From Fidelibacterota bacterium (lineage in GTDB: Bacteria; Fidelibacterota; Marinisomatia; Marinisomatales; TCS55), in assembly GCA_022561485.1 (NCBI GenBank), contig JADFRD010000009.1, forward strand, positions 1-49,169: a DNA stretch of 49,169 nt, in the 5' to 3' direction. Shown piece by piece: positions 25,640 through 33,288 of the stretch. The position numbers were made by a program, and so were the translations under genes. The notes under the pieces are model-generated. The model saw nothing but the letters and a program-made list of their open reading frames with translations. It was not told where the DNA came from and did no database searches. The stretch's first letter is position 1; each line of letters opens with the position of its first letter.

Positions 25640-26769
25640 TGATGGATTTTGAATTGAATGACGTACAGGAATTGGTCCGGAAAACATTCCGGGATTTTGT
25701 GGAAAAGGAAGTAAAACCGCAAGCTCAAGCCATTGATGAGAACAAAGAATTTCCCATGAAACTTTTCAAAAAAGTGGGTGACCTCGGATTCTTTGGTATG
25801 CGGTATCCAAAATCAGCCGGGGGAACTGAATTTGATATTTTATCTTATTGCCTGGCGGTCATTGAATTGGCAAAAGGGTCACTCTCCCTGGCAGTGGTGT
25901 GTACGATGCAGTCGCTTATGGCCACATTTTTTCTCTATAAATACGGTGATGAAGAGGTAAGGGTGTTTTTCAACCAAGCTTTGAAAGGTGAAAAAATCGG
26001 CGGTATCTGCATGACAGAACCGAATGCCGGAAGTGACCTGAACAGCATCCGGACAAAAGCAAAAGTGTTTGAAGATCATTTCCTGTTAAGCGGGCAAAAA
26101 ACGTGGGTAACATCCGCACCGGTTGCTGATTTTTTTACTGTTTTTGCTAAAACCGATAATCATGAAAAACTGTCCATCTTTTTTGTGCCCACGCATTTGG
26201 AAGGTGTGCAAATCGGGAAGGCAATTGAAAAATTGGGTGTTCGCGGATCCGTGACCAGCGAAGTAGCTTTTGATGAAGTAAAACTACCGAAAAATTATTT
26301 ATTGGGAAAAATTGGTGGAGGAACTGACAGCCTCAGGGAAATTTTAGCTGAAATACGAATTATGACTGCTGCTTTGGCAATAGGTGTGGCAACAGCGGCA
26401 TTTGAGGAGGCGGTAGAATATGCCAAAACCCGGGTGCAGTTTGGTCGTCCCATCGGAAAATTTCAAGCGGTAAGGTTGAAAGTCGCTGACATGGCAGTTC
26501 AACTGGAAACAGCTCGTCACTATGTATTCTACGCTGCATCATTAAGCGATAAGGATTTACCGAGACAAAAGGAATCCATGATTGCAAAACTCTATGCATC
26601 CGAATGTGCCAATTCTATTTGTGACATTGCTTCTCGAATTTTCGCATCCTACGGTTACGCCATGGAATATCCCATACAGCGCTATCTAAGGGATGCACGA
26701 TTTACACTCATCGGCGGCGGCACATCAGAGATACTGGGTATTAACATTGGTCGGGAATTGGGATTGTGA
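25639..26769 (+). CDS. Acyl-CoA dehydrogenase lacking the catalytic Glu; IaaF-like benzylmalonyl-CoA dehydrogenase
   Basis: This 376-residue flavoprotein has the full acyl-CoA dehydrogenase fold: MTEPNAGSDL and WVTSAPVADFF (FAD-binding), and RVQFGRPIGKFQAVR in the C-terminal helices. The usual catalytic base, the Glu in the YEGTSEI-type motif, is replaced: here the motif is IGGGTSEI and the position is Gly (G360). The alternative base position used by isovaleryl-CoA dehydrogenase holds Ile. IaaF of Aromatoleum oxidises and decarboxylates benzylmalonyl-CoA, so loss of CO2 replaces proton removal and no base is needed. Presence of a B12 mutase nearby, which would make a benzylmalonyl-CoA, supports the same role here with a 2-amino substituent. 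Confidence 0.83.
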   Translation: MMDFELNDVQELVRKTFRDFVEKEVKPQAQAIDENKEFPMKLFKKVGDLGFFGMRYPKSAGGTEFDILSYCLAVIELAKGSLSLAVVCTMQSLMATFFLYKYGDEEVRVFFNQALKGEKIGGICMTEPNAGSDLNSIRTKAKVFEDHFLLSGQKTWVTSAPVADFFTVFAKTDNHEKLSIFFVPTHLEGVQIGKAIEKLGVRGSVTSEVAFDEVKLPKNYLLGKIGGGTDSLREILAEIRIMTAALAIGVATAAFEEAVEYAKTRVQFGRPIGKFQAVRLKVADMAVQLETARHYVFYAASLSDKDLPRQKESMIAKLYASECANSICDIASRIFASYGYAMEYPIQRYLRDARFTLIGGGTSEILGINIGRELGL

Positions 26770-26932
26770 AAAACTGGAATAATGGAATAATGGAACTATG
26801 GGATGATGGAATGATGAAGTTATTCATTAATCCCTGTTCTTCCGGCAGGCGGGCATTTTCCCATTACTCCATTCATCCATTAATCCACTATTCCATTTAT
26901 CCTTATTATTTCTTTGTGTCTTTGTGGCGAAT
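26770..26932. repeat. ATGGAAT inverted repeat plus a CCACAAAG-type fragment
   Basis: TGGAATAATGGAATAATGGA repeats are followed by CATTACTCCATTCATCCATT units in inverted sense, with a CGGCAGGCGGGC word between them. The stretch ends with TTTCTTTGTGTCTTTGTGGC, a right half of the CCACAGAG family. No gene is supported in this gap. Confidence 0.6.
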
Positions 26933-26949
26933 GGTTTTAACCGGAGAAA

Positions 26950-28161
26950 ATGATGCAATTCAATAACGCATATATCCCCTATGGCTGTTACTGGAGTACG
27001 CCGTTTTGTAAATGGCAAGGTAGTTTTGCAAATCTGCATCCATTGAAGTTTGCTGCGGAAATAGCGCGGGATGCACTGAAAAAGCGCCGGATTGATGTGA
27101 ATGAATTTAACGCGCTGCACCTGGGAAATACGGTACCGTCAAAATCCTGTTTCTATGGAGCACCATGGGTCGCAGCCATGATTGGCGCGGAAGGCATCAC
27201 CGGCCCCACCATCAATCAAGCTTGCGCCACTTCAGCTAGAGTGATCGCCGGCGCTGCCTCAGAGTTGAAATCCGGCAATGGCAACGCACCGGCTATTTTA
27301 TGTATCACAGCAGACCGCACATCAAACGGTCCGCATATTTTTTATCCGAACCCAATGGGCCCGGGCGGTAAGGGTATTGCCGAAGACTGGGTCTGGGATA
27401 ATTTTAGTCACGACCCATTTGCACGCAACACCATGCTGCAAACCGCCGAAAATGTAGCGAATGAGGATGGTATCAGCACCGAAGAGCAACACGATGTGGC
27501 GCTGCTGCGCTTTCAGCAGTATCAGGATGCACTAGCCGATGACGCGGCTTTCCATCGGCGGTATATGGTTTCACCGGTAGAAATTAATCCAACAGGTCGC
27601 AAGGTTATTGGGACGGTGAAATCTGATGAGGGTGTTTTCTCCACCACAGCCGAGGGGCTGAAAAAACTGAAACCCATGATGCCGGATGGCACGGTTACGT
27701 TCGGTGGGCAGACTTTTCCCGCTGATGGCAATGCGGGCATGATTGTTACCACCTCATCTCAAGCAGCAGATATCAGTTCAAATTCTGACATTAAGGTACA
27801 GTTGATTAGTTTCGCTCAAGGACGGGCAAAGAAAGGCTTTATGCCGGCAGCAAATGTGCCCGCTTCCCAACGTGCCTTAGCAATAGCCGGTATTGGCATT
27901 GCAGATGTAAGAGCAATCAAAACACACAACCCCTTTGCTGTGAACGATATCTATTTTGCCAAGGAGATGGGCATAAAACAAGAAACGATGAACAACTATG
28001 GCTCCTCACTGATTTGGGGCCATCCTCAAGGACCCACCGGAATGCGCCTGATAATAGAATTAATCGAGGAATTGGTCCTGCGGGGCGGCGGCTATGGACT
28101 TTTCACCGGATGCGCAGCCGGGGATACGGCAGCCGCGATTGTAATCAAGGTGGATTCATAA
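26950..28161 (+). CDS. Thiolase-family enzyme, probable 3-oxoacyl-CoA thiolase
   Basis: The 403-residue protein has the thiolase fold with the nucleophile Cys in NQACATSA (C92). The usual C-terminal motifs are altered: HNPFAVND replaces NEAFA, WGHPQGPTG replaces GGHPxGATG, and GCAAGDTAAA replaces CxGGGxG, with the His and second Cys kept. These changes suggest an unusual, perhaps bulky aromatic, 3-oxoacyl-CoA substrate. In the proposed pathway it would split 2-aminobenzoylacetyl-CoA into 2-aminobenzoyl-CoA and acetyl-CoA. GGAG at 26943-26946 fits the second Met codon (26953) better than the first. It is about 180 bases after the dehydrogenase, across a repeat. Confidence 0.85.
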   Translation: MMQFNNAYIPYGCYWSTPFCKWQGSFANLHPLKFAAEIARDALKKRRIDVNEFNALHLGNTVPSKSCFYGAPWVAAMIGAEGITGPTINQACATSARVIAGAASELKSGNGNAPAILCITADRTSNGPHIFYPNPMGPGGKGIAEDWVWDNFSHDPFARNTMLQTAENVANEDGISTEEQHDVALLRFQQYQDALADDAAFHRRYMVSPVEINPTGRKVIGTVKSDEGVFSTTAEGLKKLKPMMPDGTVTFGGQTFPADGNAGMIVTTSSQAADISSNSDIKVQLISFAQGRAKKGFMPAANVPASQRALAIAGIGIADVRAIKTHNPFAVNDIYFAKEMGIKQETMNNYGSSLIWGHPQGPTGMRLIIELIEELVLRGGGYGLFTGCAAGDTAAAIVIKVDS

Positions 28162-28371
28162 CAACTGGACTAATGGAGTTTTGGAATGATGGAAAAATTA
28201 AAAAATATGGACAGAACAAAGGAAAAAAGCGGCAGGAGCAGTGGCAGTGAAAAAAAAAGGAAACTGATAAACTTTTGATCAAAAAAATGAATAGTAATAA
28301 AATCATTGAAAATGAAACAAAGATATACCTTTGTGATCCTTTGCGTTCTTCGTGGCTATAAGTAAATCATA
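28162..28371. repeat. Repeat-rich gap before the B12-binding protein
   Basis: The stretch starts with AACTGGACTAATGGAGTTTT-type words and ends with CTTTGTGATCCTTTGCGTTC followed by TTCGTGGC, another right half of the CCACAGAG family. No cobalamin riboswitch elements and no gene were seen. Confidence 0.5.
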
Positions 28372-28758
28372 ATGAAAGTATTATTATCAAAACCCGGGTT
28401 GGACGGTCATGATGTTGGCGTAAAAGTATTAGCCTATGCAATGATAGATGCCGGATTTGAAGTGGCCTATTCCGGTTTGAGAAAATCGATCGAGGAAATT
28501 GTGCAAAAAGCCATGGATATTGAAGCAGATGTAATCGGTTTATCTATACTATCGGGAACTCACTTGATTCTTTGTGGGGAAATGAGAGAAGTAATGGATA
28601 GCCACGGGTTAACTATCCCTTGGCTTGTGGGTGGAAATATTCCCCATGGTGATGTTGATGCATTATTAGATATTGGGGCTGCTTCAGCTTTTCCAACAGG
28701 TACAACTGTTGAGGAAGTAATTAATTACCTGAAAGAATTAGAGAAGAAAAACTCATAA
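28372..28758 (+). CDS. B12-binding small subunit of an acyl-CoA mutase
   Basis: This 128-residue protein is the adenosylcobalamin-binding subunit of a methylmalonyl-CoA mutase-type enzyme. It has the LDGHDVG motif (D11, H13, G16), where the His is the lower cobalt ligand, followed by IGLSILSGTHL and VGGNIP, which hold the nucleotide tail. The large subunit gene starts 13 bases after its stop. In the indoleacetate pathway the mutase (IaaGH in Aromatoleum) rearranges an arylsuccinyl-CoA to a benzylmalonyl-CoA; that is the proposed role. Confidence 0.93.
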   Translation: MKVLLSKPGLDGHDVGVKVLAYAMIDAGFEVAYSGLRKSIEEIVQKAMDIEADVIGLSILSGTHLILCGEMREVMDSHGLTIPWLVGGNIPHGDVDALLDIGAASAFPTGTTVEEVINYLKELEKKNS

Positions 28759-28771
28759 TGAGAATAATTAT

Positions 28772-30358
28772 ATGAATGAGAAGAAAGTTTTCCTGGAATC
28801 TGGAATCGAAGTAAAGCCCCTATACACACAGGAAGATATCAAAGATTCTGAAGCAGGTCAAAACATGCCCGGGCAATATCCTTTTACTAGGGGCATTCAT
28901 CCGGAGATGTATAGAAAACGACCCTTTACCATTCGTCAATATGCCGGTTTTGCTTCGCCTGAGGAAACAAACAAACGGTTCAAATTTTTAATTGAAAATG
29001 GCCAAACAGGGTTAAACGTTGCCTTTGATCTTCCTACCCAATGCGGTTTGGACTCTGACCACCCCAGATCCTTTGGAGAAGTGGGCCGAGTGGGAATGGC
29101 TGTGGATACTTTGGATGATTTTGAAATAGCCTTCCATGGGATCGATCTGGATAAGATTACCGTATCTCTCACGATCAATGGATCTGCTATAGTTCTCATG
29201 GCCATGTATTTCGCTCTGGCGGAAAAACGAGGTTATGACATCCATACGTTAAGAGGGACGGCTCAAAATGATATCCTGAAGGAATTCATTGGCCGTGGTA
29301 CATGGATTTTTCCTGTGGATGCATCAGTCAAACTGGTGGTGGATACGGTGGAATACTGTGCACAAAATGTACCAAAATACAGCCCGGTGAGTGTTTGTGG
29401 TTACCATATCCGGGAGTCCGGTGCAAACCCCATCCAGGAAATGGCCTATGCATTTTGTATCGCGAAAGCCTACACGGACGATACATTGAAACGAGGTGTA
29501 GATATAGATGAATTTGCATCACGACTATCATTCAATTTTGATATTTACGGAAATTTTTTCGAACAAATTGCCAAGTTTCGAGGTGGTCGCCGTTTATGGG
29601 CAAAAATCATTCGAGAAGAATATCACGCAAAAAATGACAAATCATCCTGGATGCGCATGATTGCCGGCGGCGGCGGTGGCGGCCTGACGAAGCAACAACC
29701 GGAAAACAATATTATTCGAAGTGCATATTACGCGTTAATCAGCACCCTTTCCGGAACCCAGACGATGGCGCTTTGTTCGTATGACGAAGCCTACACAATC
29801 CCCACAGAAAAAGCCGCAGAACTTTCGTTGCGAACCATGCAAATATTAATTCATGAAATGGGAATTTGTGATACGGTGGATCCTTTGGGAGGATCTTACT
29901 ACGTTGAATCGTTGACTGACAGGTTTGAAAAAGAGATTAAAAAAGAAATGAAGTCGGTAGAAGAAATGGGCGGTATTGTTGTGGCTGTGGCTTCCGGCAA
30001 GATTCAGGAAAAAGTGTCCCGGCAAGCTTATGAACGGGAAAAAGGTATACAAAATGGAGCCATTCCCAAAGTGGGTGTAAATATATTTCAGAAAGATGAA
30101 GACCCTAAACCTGTAGAATTCCATCTATACAATGAAGATGCGGCAAACGATCAAATTGAAAAACTTCAGCGAATAAAAGAAACCCGATATGGAAAGAAAG
30201 TCCAAACCTGCCTGGAAAAGCTGAAAGAAAATTGTTTGCAAAATGTGAATCTGATGCCGGCCGTTATGGAAGCTGTTAAAGCCTATGCCTCGGTGGGTGA
30301 AATTATTGGTGTTATGAAGGAAGTATATGGTGAATATGATGAACCTATTTTCTTTTAA
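28772..30358 (+). CDS. Acyl-CoA mutase large subunit, methylmalonyl-CoA mutase type
   Basis: The 528-residue TIM-barrel subunit carries the substrate-binding signatures of carboxyacyl-CoA mutases. RQYAGF (Tyr57, equal to Tyr89 of the Propionibacterium enzyme) and FIGRGTW (Arg175, equal to Arg207) are kept; isobutyryl-CoA mutases have Phe and Gln there and 2-hydroxyisobutyryl-CoA mutase has Ile. H212 matches the conserved His244. The protein should therefore bind a substrate with a free carboxylate, such as an arylsuccinyl-CoA or methylmalonyl-CoA. The pocket segment TQCGLDSD differs from THRGYDSD of classical enzymes. Role in the aminophenylsuccinyl-CoA rearrangement is inferred from neighbours. 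The restriction system begins 57 bases after its stop. Confidence 0.88.
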   Translation: MNEKKVFLESGIEVKPLYTQEDIKDSEAGQNMPGQYPFTRGIHPEMYRKRPFTIRQYAGFASPEETNKRFKFLIENGQTGLNVAFDLPTQCGLDSDHPRSFGEVGRVGMAVDTLDDFEIAFHGIDLDKITVSLTINGSAIVLMAMYFALAEKRGYDIHTLRGTAQNDILKEFIGRGTWIFPVDASVKLVVDTVEYCAQNVPKYSPVSVCGYHIRESGANPIQEMAYAFCIAKAYTDDTLKRGVDIDEFASRLSFNFDIYGNFFEQIAKFRGGRRLWAKIIREEYHAKNDKSSWMRMIAGGGGGGLTKQQPENNIIRSAYYALISTLSGTQTMALCSYDEAYTIPTEKAAELSLRTMQILIHEMGICDTVDPLGGSYYVESLTDRFEKEIKKEMKSVEEMGGIVVAVASGKIQEKVSRQAYEREKGIQNGAIPKVGVNIFQKDEDPKPVEFHLYNEDAANDQIEKLQRIKETRYGKKVQTCLEKLKENCLQNVNLMPAVMEAVKAYASVGEIIGVMKEVYGEYDEPIFF

Positions 30359-30415
30359 ATTGAATGATGATAAAATAAATTTAAGTTTAATCCAAATATT
30401 TATCAAGAATACAGG

Positions 30416-32326
30416 ATGCAAAACCTACAAAACACTCTAATCGAATTACTCAAGGACGGTACCAATTACACAAGTGAGGGAAAACTCCTTAAAAATAAAC
30501 TCACTGAGGACGCTCTCAAATTAGAACCTCTCCTTCTCAAATATCTTTTATCGAATGACCACTTAAAAAAGCATTTCTTTATTGATGTGGACGGTACACT
30601 TGTTTTTGATAAAGACAAATTCCTTCAGTTTGTGAATGATAAGGAATTCCTTCCCGATTCTTACACCAGTTTCAGAAATAAAATCGGTCTCTTGGATGAA
30701 GACGGAAAATACTTTTCTGAAAAAAGGGATGTTGTCCTTGCCTGGCCCTACAAGGATTGTGTGCTGGAAGGTGGACAAGATAGGGAAGACCAGAAACGGA
30801 ATGAAATTTTTTACAACGAAGTATTAGCTCCGGATGAAATTGACCGCCTTTTTGACCCAAAAGTACTCACCAATTTTAAACGGTATGACAAAAACGGTGA
30901 ACACGAAAATCCAGAGGATTTAAGCAGAGATGATAACCTCATTATTAAAGGCAATAATCTTTTAGCATTGCATTCACTGAAAAAACTCTACCGGGGAAAA
31001 GTGAAACTGATTTATATCGATCCACCGTACAACACTGGAACCGATGAATTCAGGTACAATGACAGATTTAACCACTCAAGTTGGTTGACATTTATTAAGA
31101 ACAGACTCGAAGTGTCAAGAGAATTATTGAGAGATGATGGAGTAATTTATATTAGTTGCGATGATAATGAGCAATCGTACTTAAAGGTCTTGTGTGATAG
31201 TATGTTTGGTTTAGATAATTTTCTTGGTAGCGTTTGCGTAGTAAGCAATTGGAAAGGTAGAAGTGACGATAAGTATTTTGCTACGGCACATAATTATTTG
31301 TTAGTATATAAGAAAAAATCCTTTGTCTCTCTTGGTGTCCCATTGCCAGATGAATACTATGATGACTACCCAGAGATAGATGAGAATGGTAACTATTATA
31401 GAGTCCAGGGTTTAAGAAAGCGTGGATCTGGTTCTCGAAGAGAAGACAGACCTAATTTGTACTATCCAATATTTGTAAAACACAGCACTTTCGAGGTTGA
31501 TGTTGAAAGAAGTAATGACTTCAATATTGAAGTGTATCCAAAACTATCGGATGGATCAGACGGCAGGTGGCGATGGGGTATGGAAACCGCAAAGAACCGT
31601 CTAGTAGAATTAGTAGCAAGAAAGGTAGGTGCAGAAAATCGATGGGATATATTTCAGATAGATTATGCCGAAATTGATGGTAAAGTTAAGAGAATAACAC
31701 CAAAATCAATCTGGATGGATAAAGCATTTTCAAATGAAGCGGGTACGCTAGAATTAAAGAAAATATTTGGTGATAAAGTATTCGCAAATCCCAAACCAAC
31801 CGCCCTAATAAAATCTATCCTTATGCAAACCACCGCTGATAATGATATAGTTTTGGACTTCTTTTCTGGGAGCGGAACAACTGGTCAAGCTGTATTAGAG
31901 TTGAACAAAGAAGATGGTGGAAAAAGAAAATTCATTCTTGTTGAACAAATGGACTATGTTGAGAACATCACTATAAAACGTGTCCAGTGGTCAATTAAAC
32001 AAGTAACAGGTTCATACACCTACGCTGAACTGAAAAAATGGAATCAGAATTATATTGATGAAATTGAAGAAGCAAAGACTAAAAAGAGATTGCTTACCAT
32101 TTACGAAAAAATGAAAGATGAAGCCTTTTTCCGCTATGATGTAGATTTATCCAAATTTGATGAAGATGACTTGTCAAAACTGGAATTAGACCAACAGAAA
32201 GAAGTATTGATTGAATGTTTAGATAAAAACCATCTTTATGTGAATCTTTCAGAAATGGATGATACTACATACAAAATTTCTGACGAAGAAAAAGCCATGA
32301 ATAAAAAGTTTTACGGGTTGGATTGA
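30416..32326 (+). CDS. mod: Type III restriction-modification DNA methyltransferase
   Basis: This 636-residue adenine methyltransferase has the beta-class motif order: the catalytic DPPYNTG motif at residues 202-208 comes before the SAM-binding motif DFFSGSGTTGQA near residue 485. The region between them is the likely target recognition domain and sets the asymmetric site that is methylated. The N-terminal region is typical of Mod subunits. Together with res it forms a type III system that methylates one strand and cleaves unmodified DNA after translocation. No simple-sequence repeats that would suggest phase variation were seen. Its stop overlaps the dinD start. Confidence 0.93.
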   Translation: MQNLQNTLIELLKDGTNYTSEGKLLKNKLTEDALKLEPLLLKYLLSNDHLKKHFFIDVDGTLVFDKDKFLQFVNDKEFLPDSYTSFRNKIGLLDEDGKYFSEKRDVVLAWPYKDCVLEGGQDREDQKRNEIFYNEVLAPDEIDRLFDPKVLTNFKRYDKNGEHENPEDLSRDDNLIIKGNNLLALHSLKKLYRGKVKLIYIDPPYNTGTDEFRYNDRFNHSSWLTFIKNRLEVSRELLRDDGVIYISCDDNEQSYLKVLCDSMFGLDNFLGSVCVVSNWKGRSDDKYFATAHNYLLVYKKKSFVSLGVPLPDEYYDDYPEIDENGNYYRVQGLRKRGSGSRREDRPNLYYPIFVKHSTFEVDVERSNDFNIEVYPKLSDGSDGRWRWGMETAKNRLVELVARKVGAENRWDIFQIDYAEIDGKVKRITPKSIWMDKAFSNEAGTLELKKIFGDKVFANPKPTALIKSILMQTTADNDIVLDFFSGSGTTGQAVLELNKEDGGKRKFILVEQMDYVENITIKRVQWSIKQVTGSYTYAELKKWNQNYIDEIEEAKTKKRLLTIYEKMKDEAFFRYDVDLSKFDEDDLSKLELDQQKEVLIECLDKNHLYVNLSEMDDTTYKISDEEKAMNKKFYGLD

Positions 32327-33180
32327 TGAAAAAAGAAATTATAAAGTCACTGACAAACGAATTTGAATCTTATGTCAATTTTACTGATCAGGGTGTTGAG
32401 TTCTGGTTTGCCCGAAATTTACAGAACTTATTAGGCTATTCGGAATGGCGGAATTTTACACAAGTAATCAATAAAGCAAAGACCGCCTGTGAGACTGCTG
32501 GTCACAGGATTACAGACCATTTTGTTGATGTCAACAAAATGGTTACTATTGGTTCGGAGACGGAACGGGAAATAAAGGAAATAATGCTTACCCGTTTTGC
32601 CTGTTATCTCATTGCGCAGAACGGTGATCCTCAAAAAGAATCAATTGCTTTTGCCCAGAATTATTTTGCCGTTCAAACACGAAAATTTGAAATTATAGAG
32701 CAACGGATTAATGATTGGGAAAGACTGAAAGCACGAGAAAAACTGACCCTTTCCGAAAAAGAACTTTCAGCGGTTATATATGAACGGGGAATTGACGATA
32801 TAGGGTTTGCTATTATCCGCAGTAAAGGCGACACAGCATTGTTTGGCGGTTTTTCAACACAGGAAATGAAGATAAAATTGAATGTACCAAAAAACAGGCC
32901 GCTTTCTGATTTTCTCCCAACCATCACAATCAAAGCCAAAGATTTTGCCAATGAAATTACTGTATTCAACGTAAAGAAAAAGGAAACGCTGGAAACCGTC
33001 CGTGCCATTTCAGAAGAACATATTAAAAACAGTAAAGGTGTTCGTAAACTGTTGAAAGAAAGGGGTATTGTCCCAGAAGAATTACCGCCGCAAGAAGATG
33101 TCAAAAAGTTACGTCGCCGGTTGGTTTCTGATGAAAAAAAGATACTAACAGACGTATCAAAGTTGGATAAAGATGAATAA
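32326..33180 (+). CDS. dinD: DinD-like protein between mod and res
   Basis: This 284-residue protein resembles DNA-damage-inducible protein D. The N-terminal half is a BRO-like domain (FWFARNLQNLLGYSEWRNF near residue 27, then MLTRFACYLIAQNGDPQKE); the C-terminal half, ALFGGFSTQEMKIKLNVPKNRPLSDFLP, is the DinD-specific region. DinD of E. coli is SOS-induced and affects RecA filaments; copies often lie within restriction-modification and defence loci. The ATG overlaps the mod stop (TGATG), so it is coupled to the methyltransferase. A role in DNA recognition or in limiting self-damage is a guess. Confidence 0.85.
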   Translation: MKKEIIKSLTNEFESYVNFTDQGVEFWFARNLQNLLGYSEWRNFTQVINKAKTACETAGHRITDHFVDVNKMVTIGSETEREIKEIMLTRFACYLIAQNGDPQKESIAFAQNYFAVQTRKFEIIEQRINDWERLKAREKLTLSEKELSAVIYERGIDDIGFAIIRSKGDTALFGGFSTQEMKIKLNVPKNRPLSDFLPTITIKAKDFANEITVFNVKKKETLETVRAISEEHIKNSKGVRKLLKERGIVPEELPPQEDVKKLRRRLVSDEKKILTDVSKLDKDE

Positions 33181-33244
33181 GAGAAATAATCAAATTTGTG
33201 TAAATTTAAGAGTATTCAACACCGTCGGTTTATCCGCGGAACCT

Positions 33245-33270
33245 CCCTGGGTTACGACCCGGGGTTTTTT
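33245..33270 (+). terminator. Terminator between dinD and res
   Basis: CCCTGGGT (33245-33252) pairs with ACCCGGGG (33257-33264) around a TACG tetraloop and is followed by six T. It sits 18 bases before the res start, so it should reduce transcription into the nuclease gene. Confidence 0.75.
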
Positions 33271-33288
33271 GTATAAAACAGGTTTAAA

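Noticed and set aside
26766..26966. 66-codon frame after the acyl-CoA dehydrogenase
   Set aside because: It reads through tandem ATGGAAT repeats (MKNWNNGIMELWDDG) and a repeat fragment; not a gene.
28162..28371. Cobalamin riboswitch ahead of the B12 mutase genes
   Set aside because: No B12-box-like sequence or matching stems seen; the gap is made of repeat words.
28372..30358. Isobutyryl-CoA or 2-hydroxyisobutyryl-CoA mutase
   Set aside because: The diagnostic positions are Tyr and Arg, as in carboxyacyl-CoA mutases, not Phe/Gln or Ile/Gln.
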